Assembly (NCBI RefSeq): GCF_019649055.1
Contig: NW_026570515.1
Coordinates: 1-64,000, forward strand
Source of the DNA: Paramacrobiotus metropolitanus
Taxonomy: Eukaryota; Tardigrada; Eutardigrada; Parachela; Macrobiotidae
Length of the DNA stretch: 64,000 nt
Direction of reading: 5' to 3'
Part shown: piece after piece, positions 44,655-55,800 of the stretch
Layout of the letters: each line of letters begins with the position of its first letter
Numbering within the stretch: the first letter of the stretch is position 1
Notes under the pieces: model-generated
Told to the model about the DNA's origin: nothing
Seen by the model: only the letters and a program-made list of their open reading frames with translations
Database searches by the model: none
Made by a program: the position numbers and the translations under genes

Positions 44655-44861
44655 ATGTGCCAGCTAGCGAAACCGAGTGATAAGATTTTAACAAAACAGG
44701 TCAGGTGGACTCGATATTCCTGCTCTTGTATTGCTGCCCTCATGATTGCTGTGCTGCTGCCTTATGACGTTCAAGCAGAGCAAAATCACGTTACGAAACG
44801 GCATCAGTGCAATCCTGAGAGTATTAGGAAAAAAAGCGGTTTTATCGTTTGCCAATTGTGA
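44655..44861 (+). CDS. Possible short secreted peptide
   Basis: A 68-codon ORF from an ATG. After a basic start the stretch CSCIAALMIAVLLPYDVQA looks like a signal peptide with an A-x-A cleavage site, leaving a short basic tail with two cysteines. No homologue or promoter evidence; it could be chance. Confidence 0.2.
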   Translation: MCQLAKPSDKILTKQVRWTRYSCSCIAALMIAVLLPYDVQAEQNHVTKRHQCNPESIRKKSGFIVCQL

Positions 44862-45364
44862 CTTCGTTCTTCGTTCTTATTAAAAGCTTAGCACAATTCA
44901 AACATTTTTCTTTTGTTAAAGCTCTTCTCTGTAGAAAACATAACAGTTACTCTCTACATTCCATTATGCCAAACGGTTATTCGTAACCGTTTCAAGAAGC
45001 GTGACGACGCATTATGCAAACTCTCGAAAAAGTAGACAACAAGAAAGGCGAGCGGACATTAGTAGCAGCAATAGGATACGGAAGAACCGCTGCTTCTTTA
45101 CTATGTGGAATCCGGCAATATCTATTATCTGCACTTCAGTTAATAATGCTTTAAAATTCTTGAAGCTTACTGTGGTTCAAAACTGGCATCAGTGCAGATT
45201 AAGGAATGGTCACAGTCGCACTCACCAGAGACCGTCTAGCGGTCCACCACTCAGGAAAAACCGATGTTTTGAATGAAGGCAGACAAACAAACATTACAAC
45301 AGACTTCAAAAATTATCGCTTCGGCAATGAATATACAGAGACTCAGAAACCTAAGAATGAATAA

Positions 45365-45412
45365 GCTCACCCCTCAGAAACGTTTAAGTGGACACGTTTT
45401 CGAGGGGTGAGC
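45365..45412. repeat. Hairpin with ~18-bp arms
   Basis: GCTCACCCCTCAGAAACGT and ACGTTTTCGAGGGGTGAGC pair with one mismatch around a ~10-nt loop. It may be a small foldback remnant between the two kinase genes. Confidence 0.55.
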
Positions 45413-45725
45413 CGGTGGGCGACCTCTGGTCAGGAACCTTATGTACGTATTTAATTTTGTAGTCCCTTACGCCAGAATTTTATATAGCCGTCCTTTTTTT
45501 TCTGTGCTCTGATTCCGCAGAGTGTATTGTTACAATATTATAGAGCCTTACGTTTTCGATAAATTTATGTTTATTGCGGCCGTCCTTAGCCAGCACGGTT
45601 TCATGAAAAGGGCAATGATGGCTGAAGTCGATAGCACTGTAAAAGTGAAAGGTGATATCGGATTTATACGCTTTAACACAGCAAGCAGCAGGTTTTTTGA
45701 AATGTTAAATCAACGTTGCATAGCA

Positions 45726-48700
45726 TCAGCAGCGAAAGTTTTCCCAGTAGGTAATTATACTTCCGTCTAGCTTAGGTCCTACTGACCGGTTTTGATCGTA
45801 CTTGTTAATGGAAGCAGAGTCAGGAAGCGGAAAAACACTATCGTTTTTTAGAATATCGGAGGCGGTTGGGCGGTGTTCCGGTTGGAATTTTAGACACTCT
45901 TTAAGGAAGCCCTTTATACGAATCGGTATCCATTCCGGGAAGTGCGGTAGAGGTTCGACTGTACTGTTCAAATGATAAAGAACAGCCATTTCAATTGCAA
46001 TTGGTTTGTCCTTTGCGCCTGTGTACAAAGGCGGCTGGCCACTGAGCAAATGCAAAGCGACGCAGCCAAAACTCCAAATATCACTCTTGCGCCCAATGTT
46101 GACGTCACCGTCGTAAGAATTAACTATTTCCGGCGCAACAAAACGACCGTCAAGCCCGGGTCGAGCACTTATTTCATGTCTTGTGGTGCGTTCTGATTCC
46201 AGTTGTCGCATATTATGGAAACCTCCAATCTTAACGGTGCCCTTAAAACCAGCCTCACTGAAAAACACCATGCCGCTGCTCAGGTTGCGGTGTATAATTC
46301 CATGGCTATGCAAAAACTCTAATCCGCAGAGCATCGAACGAAGCCACTTTTGAACCACTTGAATTGGTAAATAATAGTTGGCAGCCTCTTGGAATGTTCC
46401 ACCTAAGAAACACAAAAGATACGAAATCATAACTAACGAAGTAAAAAATGGGAAAAAAACTGGTGCGAGAACGACATCAAGGGCATGCACGGAAACTTGC
46501 AGAAAAGCAATCTCAGGAAGTTAGTTCTGCAAAGACCATAACGCGAAAAGAGCTGCTGACCCTTACGTTCTACGCGCTTGCTTTATCCCGAAAAATACGA
46601 TGTCTCATGTCTGTGATCGTAGGTCTTGGCGTCTTGGGTACTCTACACGTAGTAAGTACCTATTCAATACGTAAGCATCGTAAGAGCAGATTTGCAAAGA
46701 AAATTACGCTTATATTATTATTATTTTGTATTATTTAGCAAAGCGTAATTGAATTGTAGTCGAACTGTGAAATCGCAACTCATAATTCGATTCACATAAG
46801 CGTGTTATGGAAAAATACGAAGCATTGAAAATCACTATTTATGCGATAGAAGCGCCACTGTCTAAATCGTAGTAAACAGAGCTGGAAAGGCGTTTCTGGA
46901 AACTTATCGGCAAACCCAGCCAGAACCAGAAAGCATACCTTCCCCAGTTGTTTTATACTAATGCAACGTCAAAGTCTAAATGGTATATATGCATATTAAC
47001 ACATGGTTCGATGCAACAGGAACGATACCAGCATGAGGTGCCAGTTGGTGCCTTTAGGGTTGCACTTCAGTTGCCCCGACCCCCCTTTTGCTTCCCGACA
47101 ATTTGTTGACTGACATATTGCTGATTAACACAACCTGATGCCCGACAGATTACTGTCCGACAATACGATTTTCTACAATTATGCTGTCTGACTTTTTGCA
47201 AAAACTACTTTATTGACCGACAGCTTGCTTAATGGGTTTTTGGTTCCCGGCTTCTTGGCTTTCTGGTGTTTTGTCTTCGGTGTTTTAGGTTTCTTGATGC
47301 GTTTTTGTAGGTTTTCCTAAATTTTTTGAATTGCTTTTTTTGTCATCTTTATGTTATTCTTTGGTTGTTCTAAGGCTCTCGTATTCGTTTCTCGTGCTTC
47401 TGGTGTTTTCTTATGTCAACAGAATGTCGTTAGCAGCAACATGCCGATCATAGTTTTGTTTCATTTTAGTTGTCGTTTCAACAAAATGTCGGGTAAACAA
47501 TTTGCCGGTCAGTGAAAAGTCACCAGCAAGGTGTCGGTCGGCACGATAGTGAGCATGAAATTAACGAGTGCCCCAGACGGTACCCAGGCAGGAGAAGATA
47601 GTTTTTATCCTTAGCACACCAGTTGAGCGACGTCATCGCGTCATTACATCACTGCTTTAACACCCAGATAATATGGCAATGCAATGATGGGCAAAGCGTT
47701 GGTGATTTTTACGACTAACCTGGGCAATGTTCCGCGAACACTTGAAACTCTGGGAGCGCAAACGCGGTGCCGGATGTCTTAAATTGGCAACCGAAATGGT
47801 GAACAATATTTTCATGTCCTTTTTGTAGAGCACGAATTCCATAAAAACTGGTGCGCTCTTTAGAGTTAGTGTCACCGCTGTTTTCCAAATCCAAAACATG
47901 CAGCAGTTTACCGAATGCTTTAGTATACGAATCGCCATCTTTCTTTTCATCGAACATGGTAAAGCGCCAAATGTCAACCGCCTTCTGCGAGAGCCCAGGT
48001 GCGTTTTCGTAATGCAAGTCGCCAAGTTGAACGGTAACGGCCGGATCACTCCTTAGAAATGGTTGGTTTCGTACATTGGTAACCTTGAACTTATTGGTGA
48101 TTGGCAGTGGCTGGCGGTAATACGCTTTGTCCAGGTCGCGCAAATCATTGATGGACTTTGTCATATCGAGAAATGGATGCAGTTTGAGTTTATCTAGACT
48201 TTCTCGCTTGCCAGGATCAAGCTCCAGGCAACGTGCTAAGAAATCTTCGCAAGAAATCGGTACTGGTTCAGGGAAAGAAATTAGTGGACCAATAATTAGA
48301 CCTTTTTCTTTCGGCACTTCAGTATAAAACTGCTTCAGTTTGTTCATAATGTCTTCCCCTTCAGGTCGAAAATATTCGATTTCTTTAGAATATCGCCAAT
48401 GACGTACAAGCTGTAATGGGGCGTAGTCGTTTAATAGCTGAACCAACAAACATCCGATCGTCCAGCTATCTATGTTTTTTTCCTCAACTGATTCGCGTAA
48501 AAACACCTCCGGTGGTATGTAAATTATGTTGCTAGAGTTGTTCTGCCGCCATTCCATCCATAGTGATTTAAAATCTTTGCAACTATCGAGACTATATATT
48601 TTTTCGCCATTATCCCGTTCGAAGTATACCACATTGTCACGAAAAATGTTTCCAGGTGTAAACTCACTATCCACGACGTTACGAATGCTCGTTCGAATGT

Positions 48701-48832
48701 CTTTTAAGTTCAGCCGTTCATATTCCAATCCTAAAACAACCATCTCATTGATAAAACAATTTTGCCGCTCACAATAATAATTCCTGTTACTGCATTTGCA
48801 ATACAGCACATTGCCCAGTTGGTATTGTCCGC
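45726..48832 (-). CDS. Tandem pseudokinase 3
   Basis: Exons 48832-47720 and 46402-45726 (donor GTTAGT, acceptor TTTCTTAG, phase 1) give at least 595 aa; the acceptor at 48833 shows that an upstream exon is missing. Domain 1 begins at the hinge (GGQYQLGN). Its catalytic loop is DSEFTPGNIF without HRD, DFG is unrecognisable, and PPEV and SWTIGCLL mark the C-lobe. Then comes a reduced N-lobe without Gly loop or clear VAIK (RALQKGHENIVHHFGC) and the hinge VFAEHCPG|GTFQEAA. Domain 2 has HRNLSSG (Asp to Asn, Lys to Ser) and GGF for DFG, followed by FVAPEIV and SDIWSFGCVALHL. Both domains should be inactive, so a scaffold or regulatory role is likelier. Confidence 0.75.
46491..47650. other. Kinase 3 intron
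   Basis: No gene recognised. About 47080-47540 is scattered with GACAATTTGTTG / CAACAAAATGTCGG-like words in both orientations, perhaps a worn inverted-repeat element. Confidence 0.35.
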
Positions 48833-50072
48833 CTGTGTTGATCTTAGAATAGTGAAAATTGAAAAAAACAACAAAAGTTATAAACCACGCTATTTGTACT
48901 TATTCTACGTATTCGCATAGAGCAGTTATTTTCAATTTTGGACGAATGCGCCGTAGCCCGGCCCGTAGGAGTATAACTTTATCTGCATTAATTTACTGCA
49001 CTAAATAGTGCTCCCGAAGCATAATACCGTAATCCTTCCCGTATTAAATACTTACTGTGCTTTTGAAGGGCCATGGAGATTAAATAAGATTTAACAGTTA
49101 TGCACGCTTACTCATTACAATCAAGTTTTCATGATTAGGAAACAGATTCTAACGCGCAATGCAATATTTCCCGAATCTTTCAAAGTTAAACTACTCCGAG
49201 AAAACGATATTCACATCACTAATTACTCAACTAAAAACTCTTCTGCACCCTAGTAAAACTGGAACAGCTATGGTGTTTGAGTGTACGGCAACTACTTACC
49301 CATGTAGCGCATCGAGAATACTCAGCGAACCGTACTTACTTTCGATCGCTGTTTACCGCAGTCTGCTGCACTGCTAGGACCACTCTCAAAGATAGAGTGT
49401 GCCGATAACAACGGTTGTGTACATGGCGTGCAACTGCCAACATTCTGAGGCTGTAAATTACTTACAATAGTACTGTTATTTGTATAGTTGTACAACTATA
49501 CGGTGTATCGCTTGAGTCAACTTAACGCGGTGCTTTTCAGGTTCAAATGTCAAAGCTAATCGCCGGAAGGCCTGACGGACTGTGCATGGATCATACCGGA
49601 TGCATTAAGAATGCTTGTTGTGAATGAGTCGTACATGTTTTGGTCAACTGTTAGGAGCCTAAAATAGAGCAACCACAAAACTTAGTAGCAAAATTAAATG
49701 ATCAGGCTATTCGGGTAACTTTACTGATGGCAAATGACCACAGAAGCTTTGACTATATTTCGGTAGTACTCGGCTAAAAAATTAAAACGTGTTAACTGCG
49801 CCGCTATGATGGCGCTTGCTGGTATTGCGGCTTCAACAACTAACAACTAAACATGGACGTAAAAACGTGATACTTTTGGCTGTGCTCACTGGTTACGTAA
49901 AAGACCGAGGTAAAAAGAAACAATTATGGTTGTGCGAAATTTCAAATTTAATAAGGAGACTTTAGGCACACCGCCGTGTGTTTAAGCGGTCGCAATGTTA
50001 TTTCACCCATGACTTCTTAACATGTTGCGCGCACCAATGGTTTCATGCCAATCTAACTTCGTACGTAGTTCA
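48833..50072. other. Upstream of kinase 3, no gene recognised
   Basis: This should contain the missing upstream exon(s) of the minus-strand kinase, but I could not find an N-lobe. Confidence 0.35.
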
Positions 50073-50360
50073 TAGTTTAGTTAGTTTAGTTTAGTTTATT
50101 CATTGAGCAGACAAACCCTCGAGGCACTTGCTGGTATAGTCAGTACAATACTTGGACAAAAACAGAAAAATTAAGAACTACAAGAAAAATATTTTGATTT
50201 CAACAAGAACAGGAAAGTCTTAACAGATCCACAACCAGACAACTCATTTCCGCTTCCCACTGCTTTGTTAAACAAATCTTTCAGCCTCATCGCCAGGGTT
50301 GTCTTTCCAATTCGTAGCTTTGCCGCAGGTACATCCAGACGTTCTTTCCGGCGGAGGTCA
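50073..50360 (-). mobile_element. 3' end of a non-LTR retrotransposon (LINE)
   Basis: Minus strand reads LRYDLRRKERLDVPAAKLRI, then a ~45-residue tail (LKDLFNKAVGSGNELS ... SVKTFLFLLKS) typical of the C-terminus of CR1/Jockey-type ORF2 proteins. A short 3' UTR ends in AATAAACTAAACTAAAC, a TAAAC-type microsatellite tail. Strongly 5'-truncated, as is normal for LINEs. Confidence 0.55.
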
Positions 50361-52833
50361 TACCTCAGGCTAATGTAGAGTGTACGATGACACGATAGCG
50401 CGCCATCACACTAGTCACCTTTACAAAATAGCAGAAACTTGTGGTGAACAGCTGAGTGGGCAAAAATATACTACGGAGGTATTCTTGGTCTCCGGACGTC
50501 ATGGTGATCAGGGGAGTTTAGGTCTGCTACAGGTACAAGAAGTCCGCACCGCACGATTCTTTGAAGTATTCGAATCGTTTCGGCGTCTGGCTGAATGGCT
50601 TTGCGGCAGTTTTTAATAAATTATATACCGTACACATAGCTCAAGAGCTTCCGGTAGACGCGAGCATCTACAGAGCGATCTGTGGATTACATACGAGTAC
50701 ATGAGCGCCGCCCTTATACGGCCCTGCTACGCCAAGTCTGTATAACTGTGTAAAACGAATCAGCAAATATTTTCATGTGTCGTTTTGAATTCATATCTGC
50801 GCTTTCTAGTGTAAATATCTCTTGCGGATCAAACATTATTAAAAGAGGTGCAATTCGATGTGTCAGTAGCGAGCTGAACTGCGATTTTGGGGATGAGATA
50901 ACGGTAAGTTTTGAAGAGCTTATACAGATACGTAACTAGCTAGCCGGCACGAAACCCGCCAGCTGGAAAGATGATAGTGACAAACAAATGGAATAAAAAC
51001 CTGACAATGCTGGAGCCAGAAACCGTTATGGCTGCTTTATTATGCATGGCTGTTTGTTTTAAGTAATTCATCGGGACGGAATGTCGCAAGGTTACTTTGC
51101 TAACAGACAGCTCTACGTTAGGTTTCACTGCCTTCTAAGCGAGATCTTATCAAAAATAGCCATTAATAGCACACCGCAGCTATACGGCGAGTTGGAAAAA
51201 AGCTACAATTCGATAGTGCTCGCATCTGGGGTGCAAAGGTCACGCAAGTTTGGTCGAAACCGGTTAAGGTCTGGGGTAGTCCTCATGAGCACTGAATGGC
51301 CAGCATTCCAACGTTATCGCTTTTGGACTACAACATAAAAATAATTTTTAAGTACATTTCACATAAGAAAAAGGACGAACCGTTTTGGGTAGAGGGGTCG
51401 AGTCGCTTTCTGAGACAGGTCTGATTTGAATTTTACTCGTATTTCACCCTAATTAAAAACACGCTCTCATTTTGAAGGTCTGACCGTAGAAGATGCTGGA
51501 CACAGGTGCCACAAAAATGCCGACATGTGCAGAGAGTATGGCACAAAGACGGTTAAGAGCCACATGTACAAAGACGGTTAAGAGAACTGGTCAACAGTCT
51601 CGGCAGCGGTGAAGCGTCTGGAACGTGACTTTTGTGGCCGGCATATCACACAGTCCCAAATCAACTAATAAATACAGACCGGTAACACCAGGATCGACTG
51701 CGCTGCAGGCGGAAGAGTACAACTGGGACCGATTGCGAATTCTTATTCGGAAGGCCGTCACATTGTTGCGCCCATGACCTTTGAAGCACTTTGACCTTTG
51801 AAGCGCCTAAGACCTTTTACTGCATCCGTGGAGTCCATGGGAACTTGCTATCGTACAAGAACGAGCGGAACTGCCAGGCGCGAAAAAAATAGGCGGGCTT
51901 CTCTCCGTCCAGCTGACTTGCCATTTGCTGTTCTGCTTCGCTGTTCCTTGGGATTTCCATCCCCGCTTTTCATGTCTTTCTGACGGATATAACGGATACA
52001 ATTGGCTGACGGATACAATTGGCTCGGCAACGCAAGTCGTGTGAATGTTGCGCTATCTGTGGATCGCGGTAAATCGGTAGGTCGCAGTCGTACGATGCCC
52101 AGGAATGAGTGCTGTCGCCAAAGAATTCGGCTCTCCACGCCACTTAGATTACATGCTCGAACTTCTCCATGATTTTGATTAAATTGATGATGGTGTTCCT
52201 GAATTCGCGCGTTACGTAAGATTGTGATTTACTTAAGATCTGGGCAATTACCGACGAACCATCAAAACTTGTATTATAGTGGTACGGGACCTACTACGGG
52301 TGGATTAACCCATTCAGCTATAGGCAGTTTAGAAGTTGCCATTGCAATACGCTACGTAACACGTGAAGATAGGCGCACGTTTTGCATTACCGTGATCACG
52401 GCAATTGACGCATAATTTGCCGAACAAATTGCAGCTTCTCCAGTCTGAAGTGCTTAGTTTTTTGTTGGTTTGCAAGGGTTTGTCTTATTAGCAAGCTAGC
52501 AACTAGCCAGCTCTAGCAGCATTGTTTTAAAAGGTACTTACTAGTACGTGCTGCTTTGGGGCTGCGGTGGACTTCCCGGCGTCTCACAGGCATGTGGTTT
52601 CCAACCACCCCGAGGCGGCGTGTCGCTGCGAATGCAAAATTTCCCCAATTGTCAGCTGTGTGCTCAGTGTGCTGTATTTCCGAAAGATGATTTCTCGGTT
52701 CTTGGATGATGATTTTCTGTTTTCATTTTGAAAAGGAGTGTCTCCTTTCTTTTATAAGTATCGTTGGCCGCTGGCAAGTGTTACTGTACTAATTTCGGAA
52801 ATTGAATTGTCAAATGATTAGCATGCTGCAAAG
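50361..52833. other. Spacer before WDR24
   Basis: No gene recognised. It includes two reversed octamers TGACCTTT (about 51775 and 51790) and one forward at about 51234, and the dispersed repeat copy at 51888-51990. The WDR24 promoter should lie at its right end. Confidence 0.4.
51888..51990 (-). repeat. Dispersed repeat, copy B
   Basis: Counterpart of 19926-20060 (see there); best-kept word GGGATTTCCATCCC, then TGACGGATA. It is followed by a short duplication GACGGATACAATTGGCT. Confidence 0.4.
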
Positions 52834-55800
52834 ATGAGCTATTCCACTAACAGCAGCCCGAAATCATTTTCTGTCAATCTGGAAAGCCCGATCAAGGCGA
52901 TGTAAGCCGTCCCTGTAATTATATCGCAATGTTAATCGCAACATTTGATTTTATCTGCTGTTATTGTTGATATTGGTGACTAGGGTAACCTGGGTTTTAT
53001 TAACATATGGTGCATACAAATTGCAGCGCACTGAATCGTGATGCTTCTCAAGTGGTGGCAGCTGGACGAAACTGTACGTATGCTGCGTTGCGCAGATAAT
53101 TTGATATTCTCGGGTCTCTCGCATTTCTGATGGAGTTCTTCATCGGTGCTGTACTTTGCCGCAGTAATTCGGATTTTTGGCATCGAAGAGGAGAGGTTCG
53201 CGGAGAAGGAGAATCTGCGTTTATCCAAACGCAACAGCCAGTTTAATGGCGCCTGCACCGATGTCGCGTGGAATCCCAACGACGGTATCAATTTGATTTT
53301 GAAAGATTCTCACTAGTTGCTCCCGGGTCCCCGTTGTTTTCTTGACAACAAATGGGTGCTTTTGATTTAGAGACCATTCTGGCCACGGCGACAACAGCGG
53401 GAGCGGTTTGTGTGTGGAATTTGCCCAATAATTCCAGCGTTCGACAAGGTAAATAAGATATCAAAAAACAAAATTAATAAAAAAATTACAAAAGTTACAA
53501 AATATGCATATGAATTTTGTATAAATTACGCACCTAGAAACAGTTAAATAGCGTAAATTAAATTACCGCCTAAATCGTAAATTAAGTTACATTCTATAAA
53601 TCGGAAACAAGTAAAATGATCAAGTTTAAATTGAGTAGATAGCTGTTGTGGGTTATTAAATTCTGCAAGTTTAAATTACGGTTAACGCAATGGTGTGTTC
53701 CGCTGTTTAATATTTTTTATTTTATTTGATTTTTTTGTAGTATTAGCGATTCTGTTTGATATGGTTTTGCTCTAATTTTCTTATCCGGCAGACAAAATTT
53801 TCAGTTTTGTGACTTTTTATTTTTAGATGTCGTCTTCACGGAACATCGACGCACTGCAAATCGGTACGCCAGCTGAATATTTTCTGATAATGTCATAAAT
53901 GTTCGGGTAGGAAAAAATTTTGTATTTTATTGATGTAAAATCGTTGATGCCCTCGAAACGGAATTTTTAAGCAGTCGCCCTACATCGAAATTTTTTTATC
54001 TTTTTGCTGAGTCGTTGGTCCTCATTTTTGCTGTTTGTTTCTCTTAATTTTCATTCGATTTATTTGTGATTCTGAACAATGTGAATTTTACTTTTTGTGT
54101 TAGTTCGAAAATTGCGATTTTAAGAAAACATTATGTTGAAATTGGACAGTTGAATGTTTGGTTTTTTAAAAAAAAATAATATGAAAAAATGAATTTGCTT
54201 GGTAATGAGCTTTTTGATGTGTAGAGTGAATTTCCATCCACGCGAGCAGAATCTGCTGCTGAGCGGCTCCCAGGATACAACGGCGATACTCTTCGATTTA
54301 CGCACTGCAAAGCCGCATATGATCTTCAAATGGTAATGTGTGAATTGTGATTATTCCTTGCTTACTGCGTAGAAAATGACGGTGACGGTGCTTTGCATTT
54401 TGTAATCTCCCGGTCAGCGGAATTTTTTTCAGGTAATTTCTTATCACGCTGGGCTTTCATTGTACGAGTGTTAATACTCGTATGTGTTCGGTATACCGCT
54501 TGCCGAAAAACGAAAAAATTGTTTTAGGTTGATCAGGTGTAAGTAACAATATTTATTCATTCTTTACTCGTAGTTTTTTACACTGGTGCACTAGTAATAG
54601 TCTTCGCACTTTGCAGTGGCACTGCACTACATCGTATTTATTTTTCGGTTTTACAGCGAGGAAGCGGTTCGTGATGTGCGCTTTAATCCGCATAATCCAC
54701 AACAGTTCGCGGTCTGCCTGGAAAATGGCAATGTGCAGTTCTTCGATTCGCGGGTAGGTATTTTGCAGAAGGTTCATTCCTGGAATGTTCTGATTTGAAT
54801 GTGTTTGTATTCTGAAATTTGATTCACAGACAGTGGTTATACCGCATTTATCTGATTTCCTAGATGAAGAATTATTTAACAACCACAATACTATAATGCG
54901 AAGAAAATTTATTCTCGGTATTTCCGATTTTAATGCTTATCTTACTTTCGCATTTTTTGTTTCTAATAATATTTTATGTTTATGATAATATTTTCTGTTT
55001 TTTTTATTTATTACTTGGTATTTACTCAAATATTTATGTTTTTTACTAACGTGCGTTTTTTTATAAATTTCTTACCGTGATTTGGTAACCACATAACGAA
55101 GGTTTAGTAAATTTATTGACTAAGGAAAACATACATATGTATCAGTTTCTGCTTTTAAATAGTTTGTAATTCCCGTTTTGGAAGTAAGAACAGTTCCATG
55201 GTGTTTTCGCTATTCCGACAGAGCGCCGAGATCTGCATCCGCGAATTCACCTGCCACGCCGGCCCGGTGTTCCAGTGCGACTTCCATCCCGGCGAATCGA
55301 ACCTGCTGGCCACCTGCGGGCGCGACAAGTGCATCAAAGTGTGGAATCTGTCGGAGGTCAGCAAGAACCCCTCCCTGGACTCCCTGGTCCCCACCATTGC
55401 CGCCATGGGCACCATCGCCTGGCGTCCGCACCGTCGTCCCTACCTGGCCTCGTCCGCGCTGGTCACCGACTTCTCCGTGTCGGTGTGGGATCTGCGTCGA
55501 CCGTATATTCCCTTTGCCACCTTCGAGAAGCACACGGACACCGTGACGTCGCTGGTGTGGCGGGAGGATCCGCATATTATTTTGGCTGGGAGTAAGACGG
55601 CTGGCTGAGTCAGTTTGCCTTTAAGGATGCCAAACGACCAGCTGATAAGGTGGGTCACCACGTGATCGAGAAAAATTCGGTTACAAGTTACAATAAACGG
55701 AGATTCATAATTTTACCTTTTTTTAAAGATATTTGTTTGCAGTCGATCCTTTCTGTTTGATTTTTTGTGTTTCCGGTGTCTGCTTTGCGCCATTTTGATG

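Larger units (their letters stand above)
44068..45725. other. Spacer between converging kinase genes
   Basis: No conserved gene recognised. It contains a plus-strand AATAAA near 44458, a small ORF (44655-44861, listed separately) and an 18-bp-arm hairpin at 45365-45412 (GCTCACCCCTC.../GAGGGGTGAGC). Confidence 0.4.

Noticed and set aside
52550-52640. tRNA gene
   Set aside because: A GGTTTCC-like word is present, but A and B boxes and a cloverleaf cannot be drawn. No tRNA or rRNA was found in the window.
55585-55610. Splice donor GTAAGA ending WDR24 exon 8 early
   Set aside because: The sequence after it still encodes conserved WDR24 residues and a proper donor (GTGGGT) follows at 55650.
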